From: Gp13-AA77 sp035578005
GTDB taxonomy: Bacteria > Acidobacteriota > Terriglobia > UBA7540
Assembly (NCBI GenBank): GCA_035578005.1
Contig: DATJYK010000162.1
Span: 9,515-73,514, forward strand
Direction: 5' to 3'
DNA: 64,000 nt
Shown here: in pieces, positions 1 to 7,675 of the stretch
Position numbering within the stretch: position 1 is the first letter of the stretch
Layout: every line of letters begins with the position of its first letter
The notes under the pieces: generated by a model
The model's database searches: none
Seen by the model: only the letters and a program-made list of their open reading frames with translations
What the model was told of the DNA's origin: nothing
Translations under genes and position numbers: made by a program

Positions 1-602
1 GTGGCGAACAGGCACGATGACCCGATTGTGATCACGCCCCCCACGATCAAGATAATCCACAAAATCGTGGGAAGGCTAGAGCGGCTTTGTAATTGACGAA
101 TCCGGCGGTGTTGGCTCATATTCGCCAGCTCCGCGAGTGTCTGGCTGATACTCAGCGTCTGCGATGCTTGGCTGGCCTGGGCGGCGGCCATCGCTGCCCA
201 CAGTTGTTGCGTGACTTCGAAGCTTGCTGCACTGACGTTCCCTTTGCTCATGGCTGGCCACTCCTCGGCCAACATGACATCGGCATATTTGCGGGCCAGC
301 CTCTGGATTTCTGCCGTCTGTGCGGACGGAAGGCCTTGCGAGAGGCGATAGATGTTGACCAGTGAATTCGCTTCCAGCTCTGCGTTGACTTCCGCCGATT
401 GGAAGTTACTCCATACGTTCCACAACATAAAAGCCAGAATCACGGCGTAGGTGGTGCCTAAAATGCTGATCTGCCACCCGACCAGATTGTTATGCTCATG
501 GCGAACAGCGGGGTGCGAGAGCTTTCGTAAGAGAATCAAGAGACTCAGAGCAAGCGTAACGGTTGATAGGATGACGACAATATTCTGCCCGGTGTTCAGC
601 AT
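1..602 (-). CDS. DUF4239 family membrane protein, partial (3' end outside window)
   Basis: An open frame runs without a stop from an ATG at 602 to the left edge, giving about 200 residues with the C-terminus missing. The start MLNTGQNIVVILSTV leads into a hydrophobic segment, followed by NNLVGWQISILGTTYAVILA, a second membrane segment. Next come the hallmarks of DUF4239 (bestrophin-like) proteins: EANSLVNIYRLSQGLP and YADVMLAEEWPAM. A third hydrophobic stretch (TILWIILIVGGVITIG) appears just before the window ends. The family is a bacterial integral membrane group of unknown function, sometimes compared with bestrophin channels; no specific role can be given. The gene stands alone here, with a long gene-poor region upstream. 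Confidence 0.8.
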   Translation of the reverse strand, partial: MLNTGQNIVVILSTVTLALSLLILLRKLSHPAVRHEHNNLVGWQISILGTTYAVILAFMLWNVWSNFQSAEVNAELEANSLVNIYRLSQGLPSAQTAEIQRLARKYADVMLAEEWPAMSKGNVSAASFEVTQQLWAAMAAAQASQASQTLSISQTLAELANMSQHRRIRQLQSRSSLPTILWIILIVGGVITIGSSCLFA

Positions 603-1093
603 GGCCTGGCTCCTCCAGTTGACGTGTCGCCATTATTCTATGCTGAGAAAGTGAAAGTTACTTCGTTCCCGGCGTTCTTGGCGAACTGCTCCTCAGGATC
701 GTCAGTCGGCGTTGTTGGGGTGGCTCTGAGAAGGCCGGAAGACAAAGGCCGCAGAGCCGACCCGAGCGGAGCGAAGGCGCTCGACAAACGAGGCCAGCGC
801 TACAAGTTAGGAGCCCTTCCCCTGCAAAAACGTCCGTAAGCTAGCCTACATACCTCTTGACATCATAGCCCGTCTGTGATAGGGTGACAGGCGTGAACTT
901 CAGGAGCCCCGGGAGGCGGGCGAAGCCGGATCTCATGGTGCGCCTGACGTCACGGTGGGTGGGTGAGGCGTCGAAAGCGCGTCGCAGACGGCAGAATCGA
1001 AATGCGGTTTCCGGGGAGAGCGAAATGAGCGATTGGGCGAGCCAGACGACGGTCAAGACTTGATCGAGCAGGCTGCGGAAAAGGCCTTCAGAC

Positions 1094-1178
1094 CATGTCA
1101 TCCTGAGCGGAGCGAAGGATCCGCTTTATTTGTTTTCAATAAGATACAGCAGATGCTTCGCTGCGCTCACCATGACAG
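1094..1178. repeat. GAGCG-AGCGA hairpin repeat, diverged copy
   Basis: The left arm (1094-1119, TGTCATCCTGAGCGGAGCGA...) is imperfectly complementary to 1152-1178 (...CTTCGCTGCGCTCACCATGACAG). Related sequences recur at 18714-18803, 30257-30287, 45866-45900 and 57537-57555. Similar TCATCCTGAGCGAAGCGAAGGATC hairpins are common between acidobacterial genes. Confidence 0.65.
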
Positions 1179-1740
1179 ATTCCCTTTTTCCACAGCCGGC
1201 TAGATCTTGCGCTTGCGGACGGCAGGAAGGGTGCCGCTCGGATGGAACGGATACCCCCCCCCACCCCCTATATGCCAAAGCCAACGGGAGCATTTATAAT
1301 CAGTCGCTTACCAAAAAACGGAGAAAACGAACCGAAAGCAACAAGCCATTTATATTCATAACTTTGGCACTTTTATGCAAACTCGACTGAAAGCTAACAA
1401 TCTCCTTTGGAATGAACAGGTTCTATCAAATTCGTGGCGCTTGCAAGGTAAATCTTACCCAAAGCCAATAAGTCGTTTAAATGAGGCATGTAAAAAATTG
1501 CGCGAAGCCAAGCTGAACCCGCCGGGTTGCTCTGGGATTCGGCTTGTGTTCAACCCCAGGGGCCAACCGTGGAAAGTCCAGAGGAAGCGAATAGCGATGC
1601 CCACTTCGCGATGCAAGTTGTGGTGGACCTCAATTTCACGAACGAAGCCGGAATCTCATTGGCTCGCAAGGAGTTGAAAATTTAACTCGGGAGTTATTTT
1701 CCCCCCTGGATTGCTCTTCGGCTTTACTGCCTGGCCGGAG

Positions 1741-1770
1741 CCTGTTTACGTAAACGTTTACGTAAACAGG
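1741..1770. promoter_or_regulatory. Double TTTACGTAAA operator-like palindrome
   Basis: A perfect 30-bp palindrome made of two copies of GTTTACGTAAAC whose centres lie 12 bp apart (cores 1745-1754 and 1757-1766). The same core occurs twice, 11 bp apart, at 62114-62134 upstream of a TonB receptor. The symmetry and spacing are typical of sites for dimeric repressors such as the LacI family. Here no receptor gene lies nearby; the next plus-strand gene is mrfA, 350 bp downstream. Confidence 0.55.
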
Positions 1771-2122
1771 CACGTACGTGAAGAATGGACGGCGACGAAC
1801 GAAGCCGGAATCTTCTTGATAAAAAAGGGTCTGCTGATTTATCTCGGACGAGGTCTGCAAGAGGAGCGCATAGCAGGCCGGAATGTCACGAGGAATCGAT
1901 TGCTCCGTGTTTCCCGCCGTCAGGTCGCGATCGCCATCCCTGGGGCTCGGGTCTGTCTCGAACGGTATACTGGCACGACGCTGTCCCAAGATGCGTCAGA
2001 GTGCGCCGCTAGGGAAAAAGGAACGGCTGCCATCCTGTGTTCTGCCTTGTGCTATGATTGGCGAATAAAAGGCGAACTGAGCCCGCGACCGAAGTAGCGG
2101 CGAGCTCACGAAAGATCGTACG

Positions 2123-4741
2123 ATGCCGACCGAAACCCAAGCGCTCGCGACCACGCACACGGCGACCGTCGAGGGGGCCCTCGACGAAATTCGGCGCCGG
2201 TTCAAAGGCCCGCCGTTGTCAGGAGGAGTGACGGCAGTGAAGCACCTCCCCGCGCGCCCAGCCGAAGTTGTGCCCTTCCCCGCCGATCTCGCTCCCAAAC
2301 TCGGTGAGATTCTCACCGGGCGCGGTATTGACCGGCTCTATTCGCATCAGGCTGACGTGTTTGGTCTCGTCCGCCAGGGCAAGAATCCGGTGGTGGTAAC
2401 GCCCACGGCTTCGGGCAAGACGCTGTGCTACAACTTGCCCATCCTCGACGCGCTGGTGCGAAATCCCGACGCGCGCGCGATGTATCTGTTCCCCACCAAG
2501 GCGCTCTCCCAGGATCAGCTCACCGAGCTCAATCGCTGGACGGCCGAGCTGGGCGACGAGATCCGCACCTTCACCTACGATGGCGACACTCCGCAGGACG
2601 CCCGCAAGGCCATCCGCGCTCGCGGCAACCTGGTGATCACCAACCCCGACATGCTCCACGCCGGCATTCTGCCGCACCACACCAAGTGGGAGCGCCTCTT
2701 TGAAAACCTCCAATACGTGGTGATCGATGAGCTGCACTATTACCGGGGCGTGCTGGGAAGCCACCTTGCGAATGTCTTGCGCCGCCTGAAGCGGATCGCG
2801 CAATTTTACGGCAGCCGGCCGCAGTTTATTTGCGCCTCGGCCACCATCGCCAATCCCGCCGAGCTGGCCGCGCGCATCCTGGAAGAGGACGTGGTGCTGG
2901 TGGACCGCAACGGCGCGCCGTCGTCCGACAAATACCTCGTGTTCTACAATCCGCCGGTGGTGAACCCTCAGCTTGGCATCCGGCGCTCTTACCTGAACGA
3001 GTCGCGGCGCATGGCCAGGACGTTTCTCGAGCGGGGCCTTGAAACCATCGTCTTCGCCAACAGCCGGCTGGCCACGGAAATCCTCGTGACCTACCTCAAA
3101 GAAGATTTCGACCGCGGGCCCGCCGGTACTGACGTGGTGCGGGGATACCGCGGTGGGTACCTGCCGCTCGAGCGGCGGGAGATTGAGCGTGACCTGCGCG
3201 AGGGGCGCCTGCTGGGTGTGGTGGCCACCAACGCTCTCGAACTTGGCATCGACATCGGCAGCCTGGATGTGGCGGTGCTGGCGGGTTATCCGGGCACTAT
3301 CGCCTCCACCTGGCAGCGGGCGGGGCGGGCAGGGCGCCGACAGGGCACGTCCGCGGCGGTGATGGTGGCATCGAGCGCGCCGCTCGATCAGTTTATGGTG
3401 CAGAACCCCGATTATTTTTTCGGCCGCTCGCCGGAACACGGCTTTGTGAATCCCGATAACCTGGAAATCCTGCTGAATCATCTTAAGTGCGCGGCCTTCG
3501 AGCTTCCGATCGCTGAAGACGAGCGCTTCGGCCCGCTCGACCTGAAAACGTTATGCCGCCATCTCGCTGAGAGCGGCTTCCTTCATCACACCGGTGGCGC
3601 CTGGCATTGGGTGTCGGAGAGCTACCCGGCGGATGCCGTCAGCCTGCGGTCAGTATCGTCCGACAACTTCGTGATCGTCGACAACACGGGCGAGCCGCGC
3701 GTGTTGGGCGAGGTGGACTTCCCCAGCGCCCTCACCACGCTCCACGAAAAGGCCATCTACATTCAGAACGGCGAGCAGTACCACGTGGAGCGCCTCGATT
3801 ACGATGACCGCAAGGCGTACGTCCATCGCGTGGATTCGGACTACTACACCGACGCCATTTCCTACACGAAGATTACGGTGCTGGAGACCTTTCAGAGTTC
3901 AGAGTTCGGAGTTCGGCGTTCTGAGCCGGAGACGGACGAACGGGATTTGGACGCTAAGTTCGACAATACGGGGAACTCCGAACTCCGAACTCTGAACTCC
4001 GAACCGCCTCACCGAACCCCGAACACCGAATCCCGAATCCCGGGTCCCCAGTCCCGAGCCCCGACAAAGAACCACGGCGAAGTCCACGTGAACACCCAGG
4101 TGGTTGGGTTCAAGAAGATCAAGTTTCATACCCATGAGAACGTGGGCGCGGGTAATCTCACGCTGCCTGAGCAGGAGATGCATACCACCGCCTGGTGGCT
4201 GACACTCCCACATGAAATGCTGGAAACACTGCCTTTTTCCGCCACGGACCGGCAGGACGGCGTTCGCGCCCTAGGGAACGCGCTGCAGGCCATGGCAATC
4301 CTGCTGGTGATGTGCGACGCGCGGGATCTCGGCGTGTCGGTAGGGGAGAATTCCCGAGGTAGGAGTCAGGAGCCAGAAGTCAGAAGCCAGAATGAAGAGA
4401 AGTCGTCGGTTGCTAGTCGTCAGTTGTCACTTGACCCGGGGTCGACCGCTAAGAATCAAGAACGGGCGGGGGGACAACGGACCACGAACTACGAACCACG
4501 AACAGCTTTTGAGCCAAACATCTACCTCTACGATAAGTATCCCGGTGGCATCGGTCTAAGCGAGCCGCTCTATCGCATGAGCGAGCGGCTGCTCGACAAT
4601 TCGCGTAAGCTGATTGAAAGTTGCCCTTGCGGGGCAGGCTGCCCGTCATGCGTGGGCCCCGTCGGTGAGATCGGCGAGAAGGGGAAAGAAGTGGCGCTGG
4701 CGATTCTCGGAGTTTTGTTAAAAGGTCCGGTTGCATGTTAG
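2123..4741 (+). CDS. mrfA: MrfA/YprA-type DEAD/DEAH helicase with DUF1998 domain
   Basis: A superfamily 2 helicase of 872 residues. Visible motifs are a Q-like segment (72-80), Walker A TPTASGKT (94-101), DELH (202-205), SAT (239-241), the motif V region ATNALELGIDIG (about 368-380) and QRAGRAGRR (about 398-406). Four cysteines in CPCGAGCPSC (about 833-842) match the metal-binding DUF1998 end. In Bacillus subtilis MrfA (YprA) works with the exonuclease MrfB in a UvrABC-independent repair pathway for mitomycin C lesions; mrfB lies just downstream here, supporting the same role. The protein is about 110 residues longer than the usual ~750. The excess sits in two in-frame insertions encoded by heptanucleotide repeats (about residues 590-647 and 747-797). 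The ATG at 2123 is chosen because no in-frame alternative precedes the helicase domain. Confidence 0.9.
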   Translation: MPTETQALATTHTATVEGALDEIRRRFKGPPLSGGVTAVKHLPARPAEVVPFPADLAPKLGEILTGRGIDRLYSHQADVFGLVRQGKNPVVVTPTASGKTLCYNLPILDALVRNPDARAMYLFPTKALSQDQLTELNRWTAELGDEIRTFTYDGDTPQDARKAIRARGNLVITNPDMLHAGILPHHTKWERLFENLQYVVIDELHYYRGVLGSHLANVLRRLKRIAQFYGSRPQFICASATIANPAELAARILEEDVVLVDRNGAPSSDKYLVFYNPPVVNPQLGIRRSYLNESRRMARTFLERGLETIVFANSRLATEILVTYLKEDFDRGPAGTDVVRGYRGGYLPLERREIERDLREGRLLGVVATNALELGIDIGSLDVAVLAGYPGTIASTWQRAGRAGRRQGTSAAVMVASSAPLDQFMVQNPDYFFGRSPEHGFVNPDNLEILLNHLKCAAFELPIAEDERFGPLDLKTLCRHLAESGFLHHTGGAWHWVSESYPADAVSLRSVSSDNFVIVDNTGEPRVLGEVDFPSALTTLHEKAIYIQNGEQYHVERLDYDDRKAYVHRVDSDYYTDAISYTKITVLETFQSSEFGVRRSEPETDERDLDAKFDNTGNSELRTLNSEPPHRTPNTESRIPGPQSRAPTKNHGEVHVNTQVVGFKKIKFHTHENVGAGNLTLPEQEMHTTAWWLTLPHEMLETLPFSATDRQDGVRALGNALQAMAILLVMCDARDLGVSVGENSRGRSQEPEVRSQNEEKSSVASRQLSLDPGSTAKNQERAGGQRTTNYEPRTAFEPNIYLYDKYPGGIGLSEPLYRMSERLLDNSRKLIESCPCGAGCPSCVGPVGEIGEKGKEVALAILGVLLKGPVAC
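3891..4064. repeat. Inverted heptamer arrays inside mrfA (insertion 1)
   Basis: Left arm: successive 7-mers CAGAGTT, CAGAGTT, CGGAGTT, CGGCGTT (from 3893). Right arm: AACTCCG, AACTCCG, AACTCTG, AACTCCG (from 3973), degenerating into CCCGAAT/CCCAGTC units up to about 4064. The arms are complementary and could fold into a hairpin of about 25 bp. The whole block keeps the mrfA frame and adds about 58 low-complexity residues rich in S, E, P and T. Confidence 0.85.
4363..4512. repeat. Heptamer arrays inside mrfA (insertion 2)
   Basis: Degenerate 7-mers AGTCAGG, AGCCAGA, AGTCAGA, AGCCAGA open the block. It continues with GCTAGTC/GTCAGTT/GTCACTT and ends with CGGACCA, CGAACTA, CGAACCA. It preserves the mrfA frame and encodes about 50 residues absent from ordinary family members, just before the conserved C-terminal DUF1998 segment. 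Confidence 0.75.
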
Positions 4742-4757
4742 ACTGGTTTAAACTAGT
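4742..4757. promoter_or_regulatory. Palindrome upstream of toxin-antitoxin module
   Basis: ACTGGTTT/AAACTAGT is an inverted repeat with one mismatch, directly after the mrfA stop and 18 bp before the antitoxin start. Phd/VapB antitoxins usually bind such sites to repress their own operon, so this is a reasonable operator candidate. Confidence 0.45.
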
Positions 4758-4775
4758 TTGAGTCGAGGTTTGCCA

Positions 4776-5021
4776 ATGGAGACTGTGGGAGCATTTGACG
4801 CGAAGACGCACTTGTCAGACTTACTCGATCGAGTGGCAAGAGGCGAGAGAATCACGATTACGAGGCATGGAGTGCCGGCAGCAATGCTGGTGCCTGTTGG
4901 AGATGCCGCCAGAAAACTCACGCACGAGGAGATCGTGCGCGGCATGCGAGAACTAAGGGCGCGCGTGAAGCCCGACGTGATGAGCGTTCGCGATATGGTG
5001 AAGCAAGGACGGCGCTTTTGA
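4776..5021 (+). CDS. Type II antitoxin, Phd/YefM family
   Basis: 81 residues starting METVGAFDAKTHLSDLLDRV. The pattern of a strand, then AKTHLSDLLDRVARGERITITRHG, then PAAMLVPV is the typical Phd/YefM fold that binds DNA and, through its C-terminal tail, neutralises a PIN toxin. The ATG at 4776 is preferred over the TTG at 4758 because a GAGG (4765-4768) is well spaced before it and the family starts here. Its stop overlaps the toxin start (TTGA at 5018), so the two are translationally coupled. The charged C-terminal region (RELRARVKPDVMSVRDMVKQGRRF, about 58-81) is the likely toxin-binding tail. The module is inserted between mrfA and mrfB. Confidence 0.85.
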   Translation: METVGAFDAKTHLSDLLDRVARGERITITRHGVPAAMLVPVGDAARKLTHEEIVRGMRELRARVKPDVMSVRDMVKQGRRF

Positions 5022-5443
5022 GCGACGTTGTGGTCGACGCGTCGGTAGCGCTTGCCTGGTGCTTTCCTGACGAGGCGAGTGATTATGCTGATAGGGTTTT
5101 GGTCGCCCTGGAGCGACACACGGTGGTGGTCCCGCCGGTCTGGACCCTCGAGCTGGCGAACGCCGTGCTAGTCGGCGAGCGTCGGAAACGGCTGAAAAGG
5201 CCGGACATCTTACGCTTTGTGACGCTCCTTGAAGGGCTTTCCATTTTGCAGGAGAGCCAGCCGATGAGCGACAGCATCAACAACGTTTTGCCGCTTGCCC
5301 GCGATTGTGAGCTCTCGGCCTATGATGCCGCCTATCTTGAGCTTGCTCTCCGCCGCGGCGCGCCGATGGCCACGCTGGACTTGAATTTGCGCAAGGCGGC
5401 CAAGCGTGTGGGCGTGCCTTCTTTCCCTGACGGCGGCGAATAG
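5018..5443 (+). CDS. vapC: PIN-domain toxin, VapC family
   Basis: 141 residues, TTG start overlapping the antitoxin stop. The PIN-domain acidic residues are all visible: D7 in VVVDASVALAW, E45 in TLELANAV, D103 in AYDAAYLELA and D121 in TLDLNLRKAA. They would hold Mg2+ for RNA cleavage, and VapC toxins generally cut tRNA or rRNA when released from the antitoxin; the target here is unknown. The mrfB start follows after 3 bp, so toxin, antitoxin and both repair genes could lie on one transcript. The family assignment is firm; the symbol is used in the general sense. Confidence 0.85.
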   Translation: MSDVVVDASVALAWCFPDEASDYADRVLVALERHTVVVPPVWTLELANAVLVGERRKRLKRPDILRFVTLLEGLSILQESQPMSDSINNVLPLARDCELSAYDAAYLELALRRGAPMATLDLNLRKAAKRVGVPSFPDGGE

Positions 5444-5446
5444 CGA

Positions 5447-6802
5447 ATGAACCTGGAAGAAAAACTCCGCCGGCTTCGCCGCGCGGCTGAGAAGAGCAGC
5501 GCCGACCGCGAGTTGGAGCGGCAGCTTGATTGGCTGCGCCGCCGCAGCGCCTCCTCACTCCAACAACCGTTACCCGCACAGCGCGTGTCGCGCGGCATCG
5601 AGCATTACGTTGAAGGATGTGTTGAGCAAAACGGCATCGGCGAGTACTTCGTTGCGCGCCAGACGTTGCCTTTTGGCAGGCCGTATGGGAAGGTTCGCGT
5701 GGCTGACGTCTCGGCCGCCGACCTTCGCGCTCTCGAACTTTTCCTTGAAGACAGCGTCCTGCCGGATGCTTCCGAGCTGGTCTATCTCGACACGGAAACC
5801 ACGGGCCTCGCCGGCGGAACCGGGACCTGCGCCTTCTTGATCGGCCTCGGCATGATCGAGGGCGCAGACTTCGTGGTGCGGCAGTTTTTTCTGCGCGATT
5901 ACCCTGACGAGAAGGCCATTCTGGCCGCCCTGGCCCAACGGCTCGCCGGTTACAAAGGTCTGGTGACGTTCAACGGCAAGACGTTTGACGTTCCCCTGCT
6001 GGAAACGCGCTACGCTCTGGCGCGACAGAGGTCGCCGTTTGGCCGCATGATCCACCTTGACCTGCTGCATCCGGCGCGCCGCTTGTGGAAGCTGCGCCTG
6101 GAGAGCTGCCAGCTCACCCACCTGGAACAGGAGGTGCTCGGCATCACGCGCAAGGGCGATGTTCCCGGTTCGGAAATTCCCGGCATTTATTTTGATTATC
6201 TGCGCAGCGGAGACGCTCGCGGCCTGCAGCCGGTGTTCTATCACAACGCCCTCGACATAATCACCCTGGCAGCGCTCACTGCGGAGCTCGCGCGGCTGAT
6301 CGGCGCGGAATTGAACCCCAGCGATCGCAGCTCTCCCGCGGAACGCGTGCACGGCCTTGATTTGTTCAGCTTGAGCCGTATTTTCGAGCGCGCCGGAGAC
6401 ACAGAAAGGTCGGTCTCCGTCTGCCGCCGGGCCCTGGATTCGGGCCTTCCTGCGACGTTCGAGCCGCGTGCACTGTGGCATCTGGCGGCGCAGCACAAAC
6501 GCAGACGGGAGTACGATCAGGCCGTCGAGATCTGGGAGGAAATCATTCGCCGGCAGAGCGCGTGGTTCTTGGAAGCTCTCGAACAGTTGGCTATCCACGC
6601 CGAACATCGGCGACGCGATGCCGTCGCCGCCATTCAGTTCACTGAGAAGGCGCTGACTTGGTTGGATGAAAACTCGCGTGCACAACCCGCCAATGGGAGC
6701 GAGCTGTGGAACTCGCGAGACGCGCGGGAGCGCCGCACCGATGCGGAGCGATTCACTTACCGGTTGGAACGGCTGAAGAGAAAGGCGGTGAACAGGTGTT
6801 AG
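5447..6802 (+). CDS. mrfB: MrfB/YprB-type RNase H-like 3'-5' exonuclease
   Basis: 451 residues. After a charged N-terminal helix (1-36), an RNase H-like (YprB, DEDD-type) domain begins with YLDTETTGLAGG, giving the D115/E117 pair. It continues with LVTFNGKTFDVPLLETR and LESCQLTHLEQ, and ends with HNALDIITLAAL, which supplies a further acidic residue near 270. The C-terminal third (about 300-430) is helical with TPR-like repeats (FERAGDTERSVSVCRRAL, KRRREYDQAVEIWEEII). In Bacillus, MrfB is the exonuclease partner of MrfA. The ATG lies 3 bp after vapC, which suggests coupling. The stop codon itself falls in a heptamer repeat (AGGTGTT), so the end of the gene may have been reshaped by the repeat. 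Confidence 0.85.
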   Translation: MNLEEKLRRLRRAAEKSSADRELERQLDWLRRRSASSLQQPLPAQRVSRGIEHYVEGCVEQNGIGEYFVARQTLPFGRPYGKVRVADVSAADLRALELFLEDSVLPDASELVYLDTETTGLAGGTGTCAFLIGLGMIEGADFVVRQFFLRDYPDEKAILAALAQRLAGYKGLVTFNGKTFDVPLLETRYALARQRSPFGRMIHLDLLHPARRLWKLRLESCQLTHLEQEVLGITRKGDVPGSEIPGIYFDYLRSGDARGLQPVFYHNALDIITLAALTAELARLIGAELNPSDRSSPAERVHGLDLFSLSRIFERAGDTERSVSVCRRALDSGLPATFEPRALWHLAAQHKRRREYDQAVEIWEEIIRRQSAWFLEALEQLAIHAEHRRRDAVAAIQFTEKALTWLDENSRAQPANGSELWNSRDARERRTDAERFTYRLERLKRKAVNRC

Positions 6803-7075
6803 GTGTCAGGTGTCAGGTTTCAGGTGCTAGGTGTCAGGTGCTAGGGGGTAGGTGTTAGCTCAGCCACCGGCGACGCCGGATTGAACGGAATATGACTCTC
6901 AATTCCTCGAACGTTTAGAATCATCAGGTTGACCGAGAGTCACAGGGCAGGAGCGAGAAGTTTGAAGTGTGAGGGCTGAAGGATGAAGTACGGGATCCGC
7001 GGCCTCCGAACTCCGAACTGAAAAACTCTGAACTGAAACTCCGAACGGCCACGCCTGAAACCTAACACCTAGCCC
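6797..7075. repeat. Heptamer repeat region between convergent genes
   Basis: 6797-6857 consists of 7-mers of the type AGGTGTC/AGGTTTC/AGGTGCT. 7008-7075 carries CTCCGAA/CTCTGAA units and then CCTGAAA/CCTAACA/CCTAGCC, complementary to the first array. Both flanking genes end in these units: the mrfB stop at 6800-6802 and the stop of the minus-strand gene at 7076-7078. The 150 bp between the arrays contain nothing recognisable. Confidence 0.8.
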
Positions 7076-7555
7076 CTATTTGGACTTGCCCTTCCACCGG
7101 AAGGTTTCACGGCGGCGTTCGATGTGCTCTTGCCCGGTGTCGGAATCGAGCTTTACGCTTTCAAGGTCGCCGACGAGTCTGAGAAAGTCAGGATCACGCT
7201 CCGTGTGGCCGCCCCCGCGCTCGACCGTGCCCGTGAAGTGGTAGTACTTCTCGTGGATCTTGTTGGTCTTGAACTCAACGTGGTTACCCTGGCGGGTTCC
7301 AACGATGATCTGGTAAGTGAGCACCTCGTCAGACTCGTCGGCGCCCTGGGCGACGTCGATGTAGCCCTTGAGTTTGCCTTCTTCCTCCAGGAGTCCCAGC
7401 GTGTCGTCCGCTTGAGTGAATTCGTATTCCCCGGACATGTCAGGCACATTTTGAACCGCCTGTCCGGAAGCCTCTGCGAGGCACGGCACGACCGCCACCA
7501 CAAGAACGATAAGGGCACAACCCGGGAGTGTGGGCAGGTGCAACAAGCGGGTCAT
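7076..7555 (-). CDS. Secreted hypothetical protein
   Basis: 159 residues starting at an ATG. A hydrophobic segment (about 8-28, LPGCALIVLVVAVVPCLAEA) looks like a signal peptide. The rest is polar with alternating strands: MSGEYEFTQADDTLGLLEEEGKLKGYIDV, a region with HVEFKTNKIHEKYYHFTGTV, and a basic end (RRRETFRWKGKSK). The pattern of GEYEF...L.LEEEGKLKGYIDV...VEFKTNKI...Y.FTG resembles small lipocalin-like or META-like beta proteins found in acidobacteria, but I recognise no named family. It converges with mrfB across the heptamer region. Confidence 0.6.
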   Translation of the reverse strand: MTRLLHLPTLPGCALIVLVVAVVPCLAEASGQAVQNVPDMSGEYEFTQADDTLGLLEEEGKLKGYIDVAQGADESDEVLTYQIIVGTRQGNHVEFKTNKIHEKYYHFTGTVERGGGHTERDPDFLRLVGDLESVKLDSDTGQEHIERRRETFRWKGKSK

Positions 7556-7675
7556 AAAACTAAGACCAGCTTAGTACGCGAGTGCATCGAATCGCAAGCG
7601 AGGCTCGGAACAGCTCCGAAATGGGCCCGAAACGGTGCCGAAAGACGTGCTATCATGCGGTTGTCGGAGGACGGT

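Larger units (their letters stand above)
603..2122. other. Gene-poor stretch with repeats
   Basis: No convincing gene. It holds a GAGCGnAGCGA hairpin (1094-1178) whose loop carries TTTGTTTTCAATAAG, a member of the array motif seen upstream of other minus-strand genes. A 19-bp direct repeat occurs at 1638-1656 and 1795-1813, on either side of the 30-bp palindrome at 1741-1770. Short ORFs of 60-128 codons here overlap on both strands and lack domain character or ribosome sites. A TATGAT -10-like hexamer at 2053-2058 could serve mrfA, but no good -35 precedes it. Confidence 0.5.

Noticed and set aside
1711..2097. 128-codon plus-strand open frame and overlapping 117-codon minus frame
   Set aside because: Both run through the 30-bp palindrome, which gives the same VYVNVYVN peptide on either strand. 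No other support.
2219..3481. 420-codon minus-strand open frame opposite mrfA
   Set aside because: Antisense to the conserved helicase core; composition (H, R, G, V rich) is typical of a shadow frame.
7124..7675. Long N-terminal extension of the YbhB-like gene
   Set aside because: Antisense to the secreted hypothetical gene at 7076-7555; the signal peptide starts at 7676 behind CGGAGG.
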